Positions 1 through 4,868 of a stretch of 5,920 nt of DNA are shown here, in pieces. Position 1 is the first letter of the stretch; each line of letters starts with the position of its first letter. The notes beneath the pieces were generated by a model. The model was not told where the DNA came from. It did no database searches and was given only the letters and a program-made list of their open reading frames with translations. Made by a program: the position numbers and the translations under genes. Location: positions 1 through 5,920 of the forward strand of contig JAGODN010000172.1 in assembly GCA_017998195.1 (NCBI GenBank), in the 5' to 3' direction. This DNA comes from Desulfobulbus sp. Lineage in GTDB: Bacteria > Desulfobacterota > Desulfobulbia > Desulfobulbales > Desulfobulbaceae.

Positions 1-142
1 GATGCACGTGGTCGAATCCGCCCTGCTCGGGGCGGACATCGCCACCATTCCCTACAAGGTGATCGCCCAGTTGGCCAAGCATCCGCTGACCGACATCGGC
101 ATGCAGCAGTTCCTCGCCGACTGGGAAAAGCGTCAAAAATGA
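1..142 (+). CDS. fsa: Transaldolase / fructose-6-phosphate aldolase family protein, C-terminal end (5' partial)
   Basis: Only the last 46 codons are present, running to a TGA at 140-142; the gene begins upstream of the window. The reading HVVESALLGADIATIPYKV followed by KHPLTDIGMQQFLADWEK matches the conserved C-terminus of the small class I aldolases of the TalC/FSA/MipB group. In that group this region forms the last strand and helix of the barrel and the C-terminal helix that packs between subunits. Family members act in the cytoplasm. They either transfer a dihydroxyacetone unit in the non-oxidative pentose phosphate pathway (transaldolase) or cleave fructose 6-phosphate to dihydroxyacetone and glyceraldehyde 3-phosphate. 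The catalytic lysine lies outside the window, so the two activities cannot be told apart here; the symbol fsa is a family label. No U-tract terminator follows the stop. Confidence 0.85.
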   Translation, partial: MHVVESALLGADIATIPYKVIAQLAKHPLTDIGMQQFLADWEKRQK

Positions 143-210
143 TGGCATTGTAACACGGCAAAATCCGCACAATCAGGGGACGCACAACCGCCTGTTACGA
201 AGCAAGAGAG

Positions 211-240
211 GTCGTGCCCGCGGCTTTTTGCGAGCACGAC
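211..240 (+). other. Leader hairpin upstream of the lytic transglycosylase gene
   Basis: GTCGTGC (211-217) pairs perfectly with GCACGAC (234-240). After a C/A mismatch the stem continues with CGC (219-221) and GCG (230-232), closing a loop that contains five T residues. The element sits 10 bases before the purine-rich ribosome binding site of the gene at 262. No T-run follows the 3' arm, so it is not a standard intrinsic terminator for the upstream aldolase gene. It may shape the 5' leader or stabilise the RNA; the role is inferred. Confidence 0.5.
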
Positions 241-250
241 AACAATAACC

Positions 251-258
251 TGGGGTGA
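251..258 (+). promoter_or_regulatory. Ribosome binding site of the lytic transglycosylase gene
   Basis: TGGGGTGA lies 3 bases before the ATG at 262. The GGGGTGA core is a good Shine-Dalgarno match, though placed slightly close to the start. It supports 262 as the start codon. The gap 143-250 showed no convincing sigma-70 promoter pair by eye. Confidence 0.6.
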
Positions 259-261
259 GCC

Positions 262-960
262 ATGGGTTACCGCCTGCTGCCGACGGTCCTTCTCCTTTTG
301 ACGATAGCCCTGCCGACTGTCGCCGGGGCAGCCATGTACGCCTACGTCGATGACCGTGGCGTCAAGCATTACACCAACGTGCCCGGTGACGGCCGCTTCA
401 AGATGATCGCGCGGCCGCAGCGGCGGGGTGGCTCGCCCGAGGATCAGCTGCTGCGCACCATTTCGCGGCGCTCCAGCATGGCCCTGGTTAGATCTGGCGG
501 GGCGCGTTTCGTGGATCCGAAACTGCCGGCGAACCTGAACCAGTATATCCACAAGGTGGCCCGGGAGCACGAGGTCGATCCGCTGCTCGTCAAGGCGGTG
601 ATCAAGGCCGAATCCAATTTCGACCCCAATGCGGTTTCCTCCAAGGGCGCCCAGGGGTTGATGCAACTCATGCCGGGCACGGCACGGGATCTCAAGGTCA
701 GCGATCCCTTCGACCCGCTGCAGAACATCGACGGCGGCACCCGGTATCTGCGCTCTCTGCTGGACAATTACAAGGACGTGGAGCTGAGCCTGGCGGCGTA
801 CAACGCCGGGCCGGGCCGGGTCGCTCAGAACGGAGTGATTCCAAGCATCCCCGAGACCCAGGCGTATGTGGCCAAGGTCATGGCAACCTACCGTTCCTAC
901 AAAGGCCGCATGGCCTCCCTCCCCAATATCAATGTCCGGCAGATGGTAACAGTGAATTGA
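262..960 (+). CDS. Secreted lytic transglycosylase with DUF4124 and SLT domains
   Basis: The 232-residue protein is predicted to cleave the MurNAc-GlcNAc bond of peptidoglycan in the periplasm, forming 1,6-anhydro-MurNAc ends. Residues 1-23 are a signal peptide with a leucine-rich core (LPTVLLLLTIALP) and a small-residue cleavage region (VAGAA). Residues about 24-50, starting MYAYVDDRGVKHYTNVP, match the short DUF4124 domain often found at the N-terminus of proteobacterial transglycosylases. Residues about 92-212 are the SLT (goose-lysozyme-like) domain. Its catalytic glutamate is E117 in KAESNFDPNAVSSKGAQG, followed by GLMQLMPGTA (132-141) and AAYNAGPGRV (178-187), all intact. No lipobox cysteine is present, so it is probably soluble in the periplasm. 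The stop overlaps the start of pgsA, suggesting one transcript. The exact MltC/Slt subclass cannot be assigned by eye. Confidence 0.92.
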   Translation: MGYRLLPTVLLLLTIALPTVAGAAMYAYVDDRGVKHYTNVPGDGRFKMIARPQRRGGSPEDQLLRTISRRSSMALVRSGGARFVDPKLPANLNQYIHKVAREHEVDPLLVKAVIKAESNFDPNAVSSKGAQGLMQLMPGTARDLKVSDPFDPLQNIDGGTRYLRSLLDNYKDVELSLAAYNAGPGRVAQNGVIPSIPETQAYVAKVMATYRSYKGRMASLPNINVRQMVTVN

Positions 961-1529
961 ACCGCCGCGCCAAGATTTTCAATCTTCCCAACCTGATAAC
1001 GGGCAGCCGGTTTCTCCTGTCCGGCTTCCTGATGGTGCTCCTGCTCCTCGAGCAGACCCCCCGCACCGCCTTGATCGCCTTTTGGGTGTTCGTTGTCGCC
1101 GCCGGCTCGGACTGGATCGACGGCTACTTCGCGCGCCGCTACAAGAGCGTTACCGTGCTCGGCAAGCTGATGGACCCGCTCGCCGACAAGGTGCTGGTCA
1201 CCACGGCCCTGGTCATGCTCATCCCCACCGGCAGGGTTCCCGCCTGGCTGGCGTTGATCATCCTCTGCCGCGAGATCGTGGTCACCGGGTTGCGCGGCGT
1301 GGCCTCCTCGGCCGGCATCGTGGTCGCGGCCAGCGGCCTGGGCAAGGTGAAATCCATCATCCAGTACATCGGCCTGGGCACGCTTATCTTCCCGCTCGGG
1401 GTTCTGCCGATCCCGTACCTGCACCAGATCGGTCTGGCCATCCTCTATGTGGCCCTGGTTGTCACCGTCTGGTCGGGTTTCGATTATTTCTACGGTCTGC
1501 GCCGCGTCTTTCTCGAGGACGAACGCTGA
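957..1529 (+). CDS. pgsA: CDP-diacylglycerol--glycerol-3-phosphate 3-phosphatidyltransferase
   Basis: This 190-residue integral membrane enzyme forms phosphatidylglycerophosphate from CDP-diacylglycerol and glycerol 3-phosphate, the committed step to phosphatidylglycerol and cardiolipin. The complete CDP-alcohol phosphotransferase signature D-x2-D-G-x2-A-R-x8-G-x3-D-x3-D is visible at residues 52-77: D52, D55, G56, A59, R60, G69, D73 and D77. The N-terminus KIFNLPNLITGSRF is typical of PgsA, and hydrophobic stretches at about 17-32, 37-50, 79-91, 97-105 and 128-178 fit the polytopic fold. The length is normal for the family. The start is a TTG that overlaps the preceding stop as TTGA; there is no strong Shine-Dalgarno sequence, which suggests coupling to translation of the transglycosylase. 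No better in-frame start gives the expected N-terminus. PgsA is chosen over phosphatidylserine synthase relatives from the N-terminus and size. Confidence 0.93.
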   Translation: MNRRAKIFNLPNLITGSRFLLSGFLMVLLLLEQTPRTALIAFWVFVVAAGSDWIDGYFARRYKSVTVLGKLMDPLADKVLVTTALVMLIPTGRVPAWLALIILCREIVVTGLRGVASSAGIVVAASGLGKVKSIIQYIGLGTLIFPLGVLPIPYLHQIGLAILYVALVVTVWSGFDYFYGLRRVFLEDER

Positions 1530-1530
1530 G

Positions 1531-2247
1531 TCATCCCGCCAGCATCACTATTCCCAACCCCATCAGCAGCAGGTAGACGGTGCGCAGGTAGGTTCTCCGG
1601 TTGATCCGGCCGCTGATCCGCGACCCGGCAAAGGTGCCCAGCAGCACCGCGGGCAGGGTCAACAGGAAATAGGTCAGGGTACTCCAGGTGATCACGCCGC
1701 TGAAGGCGTGCACGGCCGCGGTGAGGTAGCCGCTGAGCGCGAAAAACCCGGTGAGCGTGGCCTTGATCTCATCTTTTTTCCAGTCGTGCAGGGTGGTGTA
1801 GATGATGGCCGGCGGGCCGCCCGCGCCGGTCATGGCGTTGAGGCCGCCGGAGAAAAATCCCGCGAGGTAGCCCCAGGGGATCGACGGGTTCAGGGGCCTC
1901 GGGGTGAAAACCAGGTTGAAGGTGCTGATGCTGATCAGCATGAAACCGAGAAAACGGTTGATCAGCACCGGGTCCATCTCCTTGAGCAGCACCGTGCCGG
2001 CAAGAACCCCCGGCAGTGAGCCGACGAGCAGGGGCAGGATTTTGCGCCACTCGAACAGGCGCCGCAGTTCGTACGCCATGACCGTGGTGATGACCAGTCC
2101 GCTGACGATGCACAGCGGCACCGCCATCCTGACGTCCATGATCAGGCAGAGCAGAGGGATGGCCACCAGGCCGCCGCCAAAGCCGGTCAGGCCCTGGATG
2201 AGGCCGGAAAGAAGAAAGATGAGACTGCAGAGCAGGACGGTGGACAT
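1531..2247 (-). CDS. TauE/SafE family membrane permease (putative sulfite/organosulfonate exporter, formerly DUF81)
   Basis: The 238-residue hydrophobic protein has about eight membrane segments. Two related motifs mark the family's internal duplication: QGLTGFGGGLVAIPLL at residues 18-33 and GGLNAMTGAGGPPAIIY at 134-150. Family members move sulfite, sulfoacetate or other small anions across the inner membrane; the substrate here cannot be read from sequence. In a sulfur-metabolising host, sulfite would be a natural candidate (inference). The start is placed at the ATG read from 2247-2245. An upstream in-frame ATG at 2346 would add 33 proline-rich residues that do not resemble the family, and it falls in the -35 element of a good promoter. 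The gene converges on pgsA with one base between the stops and no terminator between them. Only a weak GGA lies upstream as a ribosome binding site. Confidence 0.85.
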   Translation of the reverse strand: MSTVLLCSLIFLLSGLIQGLTGFGGGLVAIPLLCLIMDVRMAVPLCIVSGLVITTVMAYELRRLFEWRKILPLLVGSLPGVLAGTVLLKEMDPVLINRFLGFMLISISTFNLVFTPRPLNPSIPWGYLAGFFSGGLNAMTGAGGPPAIIYTTLHDWKKDEIKATLTGFFALSGYLTAAVHAFSGVITWSTLTYFLLTLPAVLLGTFAGSRISGRINRRTYLRTVYLLLMGLGIVMLAG

Positions 2248-2279
2248 GATCGGGTCCGGTTCGCGGGTTGGCGGGGTAA

Positions 2280-2294
2280 CTGGCGGTTCGCCAG
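2280..2294 (-). repeat. Palindrome/hairpin in the permease 5' leader
   Basis: CTGGCG (2280-2285) and CGCCAG (2289-2294) form a perfect 6-bp inverted repeat around GTT. It lies about 15 bases inside the predicted transcript of the permease gene and 32 bases before its start codon. It could be an operator half-site pair or an RNA hairpin; neither role can be decided from sequence. Confidence 0.4.
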
Positions 2295-2316
2295 GGCAGG
2301 GTCGAGCGACCGGCGG

Positions 2317-2346
2317 ACTATAGACGAATTGGGGCGATAGTGGCAA
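2317..2346 (-). promoter_or_regulatory. Sigma-70-type promoter for the TauE/SafE permease gene
   Basis: Read on the minus strand, TTGCCA (2346-2341) and TATAGT (2322-2317) are separated by 18 bases, with 4/6 or better matches to the -35 and -10 consensus. Transcription would start near 2310, giving a leader of about 60 bases before the ATG at 2247. The position argues against the longer reading frame that starts at 2346. Confidence 0.6.
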
Positions 2347-2401
2347 TCATTCCGGTCGGGATCGCCTGCCTCCCGCCCTCCGGCCGGTGACGGTCGCACG
2401 G

Positions 2402-2426
2402 ACCGGGCTGGCCGCCGGTTTTTTTT
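2402..2426 (+). terminator. Orphan intrinsic-terminator-like element
   Basis: ACCGG (2402-2406) pairs with CCGGT (2415-2419) around an 8-base loop and is followed by a run of T residues to 2426. It has the form of a plus-strand intrinsic terminator, but the stem is only 5 bp. The nearest plus-strand gene upstream is pgsA, ending at 1529, so the element could stop read-through or antisense transcription across the permease gene before the next promoter at 2436. It could also be coincidental. Confidence 0.4.
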
Positions 2427-2435
2427 GGGCGCACC

Positions 2436-2465
2436 TTGATTTTCCCTGATCTCGTGTGAGATAAT
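2436..2465 (+). promoter_or_regulatory. Sigma-70-type promoter with extended -10, for the zinc-ribbon gene
   Basis: TTGATT (2436-2441) and GATAAT (2460-2465) are 18 bases apart. A TG dinucleotide at 2457-2458, one base before the -10, gives an extended -10 element. Transcription would start near 2472, leaving a leader of about 70 bases before the ATG at 2541. Confidence 0.65.
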
Positions 2466-2467
2466 AT

Positions 2468-2491
2468 CCTGTCAACAGGTCTGTGACACAG
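2468..2491 (+). repeat. Nested palindromes at the transcription start of the zinc-ribbon gene (candidate operator)
   Basis: CCTGTCAACAGG (2468-2479) is a palindrome with 5-bp arms around CA, and CTGTGACACAG (2481-2491) is another with 5-bp arms around A. Together they also contain TGTCA (2470-2474) and TGACA (2484-2488) as an inverted repeat 9 bases apart. The element lies directly after the -10 box and covers the predicted start site, where a repressor would block initiation. No specific regulator is recognised. Confidence 0.4.
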
Positions 2492-2514
2492 CGCCACCCC
2501 GCAGCGGGGCGGCG
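2492..2514 (+). other. GC-rich leader hairpin upstream of the zinc-ribbon gene
   Basis: CGCC (2492-2495) pairs with GGCG (2511-2514). After an A/C mismatch, CCCC (2497-2500) pairs with GGGG (2506-2509) around the loop GCAGC. The stem ends 26 bases before the start codon and could influence access to the weak GTGGGG ribosome binding site at about 2528-2533. Confidence 0.4.
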
Positions 2515-2540
2515 GCACCTTTTCCTCGTGGGGCAAGAAT

Positions 2541-3278
2541 ATGCGTTGTCCGAAGTGTGGGTACATCTCGTTCGATCATCTGGAAAATTGCAGGAAGTGC
2601 AACAAAAGCATCGGTGATGCGGTCGGTGATCTGCAAGGTACGGCCTTCGACTCCGCCGCGCCGTCATTCCTGCAGGTGGCGGGCGGAGCACGCCGGGAAG
2701 AACGCGCGGGTGAGGCGGTGCGGGCCGCAGCGACAGAACCGTTCCTTCAGGATGAGGCCCTGGAAGCGGAAGGGGAAACTCTGGACGAGGAAATTGTTCT
2801 GGAGGATCTCGCCTTCGACGAACCGCCGGAACAGGAAGAGATCGCCCTGGTCGACGAGGGGCCGGAACTCCGCCTGAGCCTGGACGGCGAGGCCGAACTC
2901 TCGCTGGAGGACGATGACGAAACGGCGCCGGCGAGCCCCGCCCCGGCCACGGCGAGACAGCTGCCCCCCATGGATTTCGGCGACCTTGACATCTCCGACC
3001 TGGCGCCCCCGGCCCTCGATGGCGCCGTCGCACCGCTGGAAGCGGAGGAGGAGCCGGCCCCGGTCCGCGAGCCCGCCCTCCCTGCCGCGGGGATACCGTC
3101 CCCGGCCGGTGGTTCCGGGCTCGAGGACCTGCAGTTCAACGACCTCAACCTGGAGGGCCCCGACCGGCTGGCCGCGACACAAACCCCGGCCCGGCTGGCG
3201 CACCCGGTGCGGACGGGCACGGCCCTGGATACTTTCCAGATCGATCTCGGCGAACTGTTCGCGGAAAACAAAAAATAA
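2541..3278 (+). CDS. Zinc-ribbon protein with long acidic, proline/alanine-rich tail, function unknown
   Basis: The 245-residue protein opens with a clear zinc ribbon, MRCPKCGYISFDHLENCRKC, whose ligands are C3, C6, C17 and C20 (two CxxC knuckles 10 residues apart). The remainder has no recognised fold. Residues about 66-132 are strongly acidic (runs of E and D), and 130-195 are rich in proline and alanine, both typical of disordered regions. Short acidic-hydrophobic motifs recur: VLEDLAFDEP (87-95), MDFGDLDISDLA (144-155), LEDLQFNDLNLEG (194-206) and FQIDLGELF (232-240). These look like repeated docking peptides. There is no signal peptide or membrane segment, so it is probably cytoplasmic. 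Proteins of this layout occur in Desulfobacterota, but I know of no assigned role. It has its own promoter and probably reads through into the tRNA terminator, since no terminator separates them. Confidence 0.8.
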   Translation: MRCPKCGYISFDHLENCRKCNKSIGDAVGDLQGTAFDSAAPSFLQVAGGARREERAGEAVRAAATEPFLQDEALEAEGETLDEEIVLEDLAFDEPPEQEEIALVDEGPELRLSLDGEAELSLEDDDETAPASPAPATARQLPPMDFGDLDISDLAPPALDGAVAPLEAEEEPAPVREPALPAAGIPSPAGGSGLEDLQFNDLNLEGPDRLAATQTPARLAHPVRTGTALDTFQIDLGELFAENKK

Positions 3279-3285
3279 AAAAAGA

Positions 3286-3315
3286 TTGACAGGGTTCCGG
3301 TGGCTCTGCTATAGA
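3286..3315 (+). promoter_or_regulatory. Promoter of the tRNA-Phe gene
   Basis: A perfect -35 TTGACA (3286-3291) and a -10 TATAGA (3310-3315, 5/6) are 18 bases apart. Transcription would begin near 3322, giving a short leader of about 14 bases before the mature tRNA 5' end. The -35 lies only 8 bases after the stop of the zinc-ribbon gene. Confidence 0.8.
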
Positions 3316-3335
3316 AACGAGTCTTCAACACCGCT

Positions 3336-3411
<76 letters not shown>

Positions 3412-3419
3412 GTACTTAC

Positions 3420-3454
3420 AAGGGCTTGCAGTCACTCGACTGCAAGCCCTTTTT
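3420..3454 (+). terminator. Strong intrinsic terminator after tRNA-Phe
   Basis: A perfect 14-bp stem, AAGGGCTTGCAGTC (3420-3433) with GACTGCAAGCCCTT (3438-3451), closes a 4-base loop ACTC and runs into a T tract ending at 3454. It starts 8 bases after the tRNA CCA end and should end the tRNA transcript. The next start codon is 27 bases downstream. Confidence 0.93.
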
Positions 3455-3473
3455 GTTCGGGCGTCACCCGAAC
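3455..3473 (+). other. Second hairpin between the tRNA terminator and the membrane-protein start
   Basis: GTTCGGG (3455-3461) and CCCGAAC (3467-3473) form a perfect 7-bp inverted repeat around CGTCA. It abuts the T tract of the terminator and ends 7 bases before the ATG at 3481. It fills the space where a Shine-Dalgarno sequence would lie, and none is visible. Confidence 0.55.
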
Positions 3474-3480
3474 CCATGGC

Positions 3481-4446
3481 ATGCTCTCTCCGGACACGCT
3501 CACCCATCTCTGGCTGCACCTCGGCTGGCCGCTGCTGCGGCTGCTCGTCTTTCTGTCGCTCGGCCTGCTGGTCGCCCTGTTCATCGAGTCGCTCAACTGG
3601 ACGCGAAAACTGGCCGTGGTCGCCCGGCCGCTGACCCGCTTCGGCCACCTTTCGCCGATCACCGGCGCCGCCTTCGCCCTGTGCTTCTTCTCCGGCATGG
3701 CGGCCAATACCTTGCTCGCCGAGGGCTATGACCAGGGGCGGTTGAGCCGCCGCGAACTGATCCTCGCCAACCTGTTCAACAGCCTGCCCGCCAATTTTCT
3801 CCACCTGCCCACCACCTTTTTCATCGCCTTTCCGCTCATCAAGGGGGCGGCCTTTGTCTACCTGGGCCTGACCGTGGGCGCGGCCGTGCTGCGCACCCTC
3901 TTTGTCGCCCTGCTCGGCCGGATGCTGCTGCCGGCGCCCCAGGGGACAGCCGCGGACGTCGATTTGCCGGCTGCGCCGGAGCACCCGCTGCGCGCGGCCC
4001 TGAACAACGCCGCCAAGCGGTTCAAGCGGCGCATTCGCAAAATCGTCAAGATTACCGTACCGATCTACATCTTCTTCTACGTGCTCACCGAGGCCGGCTT
4101 TTTCGCCGCGGCCGAGCGGTTCATGGCCGACCACGTCGGCTGGCTCTCCTGGCTCACGCCCCAGGCCCTGTCCATCCTCACCTTCCAGATGGCCGCCGAG
4201 TTCACCGCCGGCCTGGCCGCCGCCGGCTCGCTCATGACCAGCGGCGCCATGGAGGCCCGCGAGATCGTGCTCGTACTGCTCATCGGCAACGTCCTCTCCT
4301 CGCCGATCCGCGCCCTGCGCCACCAGTACCCCTACTACGCCGGCATCTTCCGGCCGGTGCTGGCCATGCAGCTCATCGCCTGCAGCCAGGGCTTCCGCGC
4401 CCTCAGCCTGGTGGTGGTGGCCGTGGTGTACGCCCTTTGGAGCTAA
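3481..4446 (+). CDS. Polytopic membrane protein, nucleoside-recognition (Gate) domain family
   Basis: The 321-residue protein has about seven or eight hydrophobic segments, near residues 15-37, 59-80, 109-126, 127-149, 189-208, 228-252, 260-275 and 291-318. A polar, basic loop lies at 151-190 (KRFKRRIRKIVK at 179-190). The run RELILANLFNSLPANFLHLP (91-110) and the sequence IGNVLSSPIRALR (268-280) resemble Gate-domain membrane proteins annotated as nucleoside recognition proteins. The same domain occurs in the FeoB ferrous-iron channel and in spore-maturation proteins. The transported species, if any, is unknown. The ATG at 3481 starts just before the first membrane segment. The frame is open upstream but runs into the terminator hairpin and the tRNA, so a longer form is unlikely. 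No Shine-Dalgarno sequence or promoter is visible. Its neighbour downstream is a B12-controlled operon, but it is not itself under that riboswitch. Confidence 0.7.
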   Translation: MLSPDTLTHLWLHLGWPLLRLLVFLSLGLLVALFIESLNWTRKLAVVARPLTRFGHLSPITGAAFALCFFSGMAANTLLAEGYDQGRLSRRELILANLFNSLPANFLHLPTTFFIAFPLIKGAAFVYLGLTVGAAVLRTLFVALLGRMLLPAPQGTAADVDLPAAPEHPLRAALNNAAKRFKRRIRKIVKITVPIYIFFYVLTEAGFFAAAERFMADHVGWLSWLTPQALSILTFQMAAEFTAGLAAAGSLMTSGAMEAREIVLVLLIGNVLSSPIRALRHQYPYYAGIFRPVLAMQLIACSQGFRALSLVVVAVVYALWS

Positions 4447-4536
4447 CAGCCTGAAGGTCTGGGCAAACCGGACGGCTGCCGGCCTCGCCGCATCGGCGGC
4501 CGCTGCCCGGGGCGGCAAGGTCCGAGGAAAAAAATC
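4447..4536. other. Non-coding gap before the riboswitch promoter
   Basis: No gene was found here. A GC-rich inverted repeat is present, CGCCG (4486-4490) with CGGCG (4494-4498) around CAT, extendable by GGCC on both sides with a bulged T. It lacks a T tract, so it is at best a factor-assisted stop for the membrane-protein transcript. Confidence 0.4.
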
Positions 4537-4565
4537 TTGACAAGCCCACCCGCTTCTCCTACACC
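4537..4565 (+). promoter_or_regulatory. Promoter of the riboswitch-controlled cobalamin operon
   Basis: A perfect -35 TTGACA (4537-4542) is followed after 17 bases by TACACC (4560-4565), a weak -10 with 3/6 matches. Transcription from near 4572 would begin just before the 5' strand of riboswitch helix P1. Position and -35 support the call; the -10 is the weak point. Confidence 0.55.
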
Positions 4566-4579
4566 TGTGCCCCGACAGA

Positions 4580-4760
4580 GCGCAGGTACGGAAACGGCCT
4601 CACGACCCACCGCCGTTTTCGTTTAATAGGGAATTCCGTGCAAGTCGGAAACGGGCCCGCCGCTGTAACCGGGGACGAAAGCTGCACCGAAGTCACTGAC
4701 CATCCGGTCGGGAAGACGCAGCCGGTAGAATGAACCGGGAGTCAGAAGACCTGCCTGCGC
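4580..4760 (+). promoter_or_regulatory. Cobalamin riboswitch aptamer
   Basis: The aptamer binds adenosylcobalamin or a related corrinoid and lowers expression of the genes behind it. P1 is GCGCAGG (4580-4586) with CCTGCGC (4754-4760). P2 is AAACGGC (4592-4598) with GCCGTTT (4612-4618). The conserved core follows in order: AATAGGGAA (4625-4633), GTGCAAGTC (4638-4646), ACGGGCCCGCCGCTGTAACC (4651-4670), GTCACTG (4692-4698), GGGAAGACGC (4710-4719), and the B12 box GTCAGAAGACCTGCC (4741-4755). A hairpin CCGGT/ACCGG (4722-4726, 4734-4738) precedes the box. All the expected conserved blocks are present with normal spacing. The regulated operon starts with cbiK at 4882. Confidence 0.96.
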
Positions 4761-4766
4761 AGCCTT

Positions 4767-4793
4767 CATACCCCTCGTGGACGGATGGGTATG
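4767..4793 (+). other. P13-like hairpin of the riboswitch expression platform
   Basis: CATACCC (4767-4773) pairs with GGGTATG (4787-4793) around a 13-base loop. The position just after P1 is that of the regulatory hairpin that forms a kissing contact with loop L5 in cobalamin riboswitches. The loop contains GTGG (4777-4780), which can pair, with one G-U, to CCGC (4660-4663) in L5. The kissing contact is inferred. Confidence 0.6.
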
Positions 4794-4819
4794 ACAAGAC
4801 ATCTCGGATAGTTAGGGAC

Positions 4820-4857
4820 TTCCCGGATCAACTCGTTTTGGTCCGGGAATTTTTTTT
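4820..4857 (+). terminator. Intrinsic terminator of the cobalamin riboswitch
   Basis: TTCCCGGATCAA (4820-4831) pairs with TTGGTCCGGGAA (4838-4849), 12 bp with one G-U, closing a 6-base loop, and eight T residues follow (4850-4857). It lies 12 bases before the ribosome binding site of cbiK. This indicates control by transcription termination. Bases 4817-4826 can instead pair with aptamer bases 4735-4743, a candidate antiterminator. Confidence 0.88.
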
Positions 4858-4868
4858 GGTTCCGGGCT

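Noticed and set aside
2248..2346. Longer start for the TauE/SafE permease at 2346, adding 33 residues
   Set aside because: The added sequence is proline-rich and unlike the family's N-terminus, and the ATG falls in the -35 element of a well-spaced promoter. The start at 2247 leads straight into the first membrane segment.
2347..3203. Several overlapping antisense and alternate-frame reading frames around the zinc-ribbon gene
   Set aside because: They are arginine/serine/glycine-rich, have no motifs, and overlap a gene with a clear zinc ribbon, promoter and leader.
4481..4501. GC-rich inverted repeat after the Gate-domain gene as an intrinsic terminator
   Set aside because: No T tract follows either arm on the plus strand, so it does not qualify as a factor-independent terminator.
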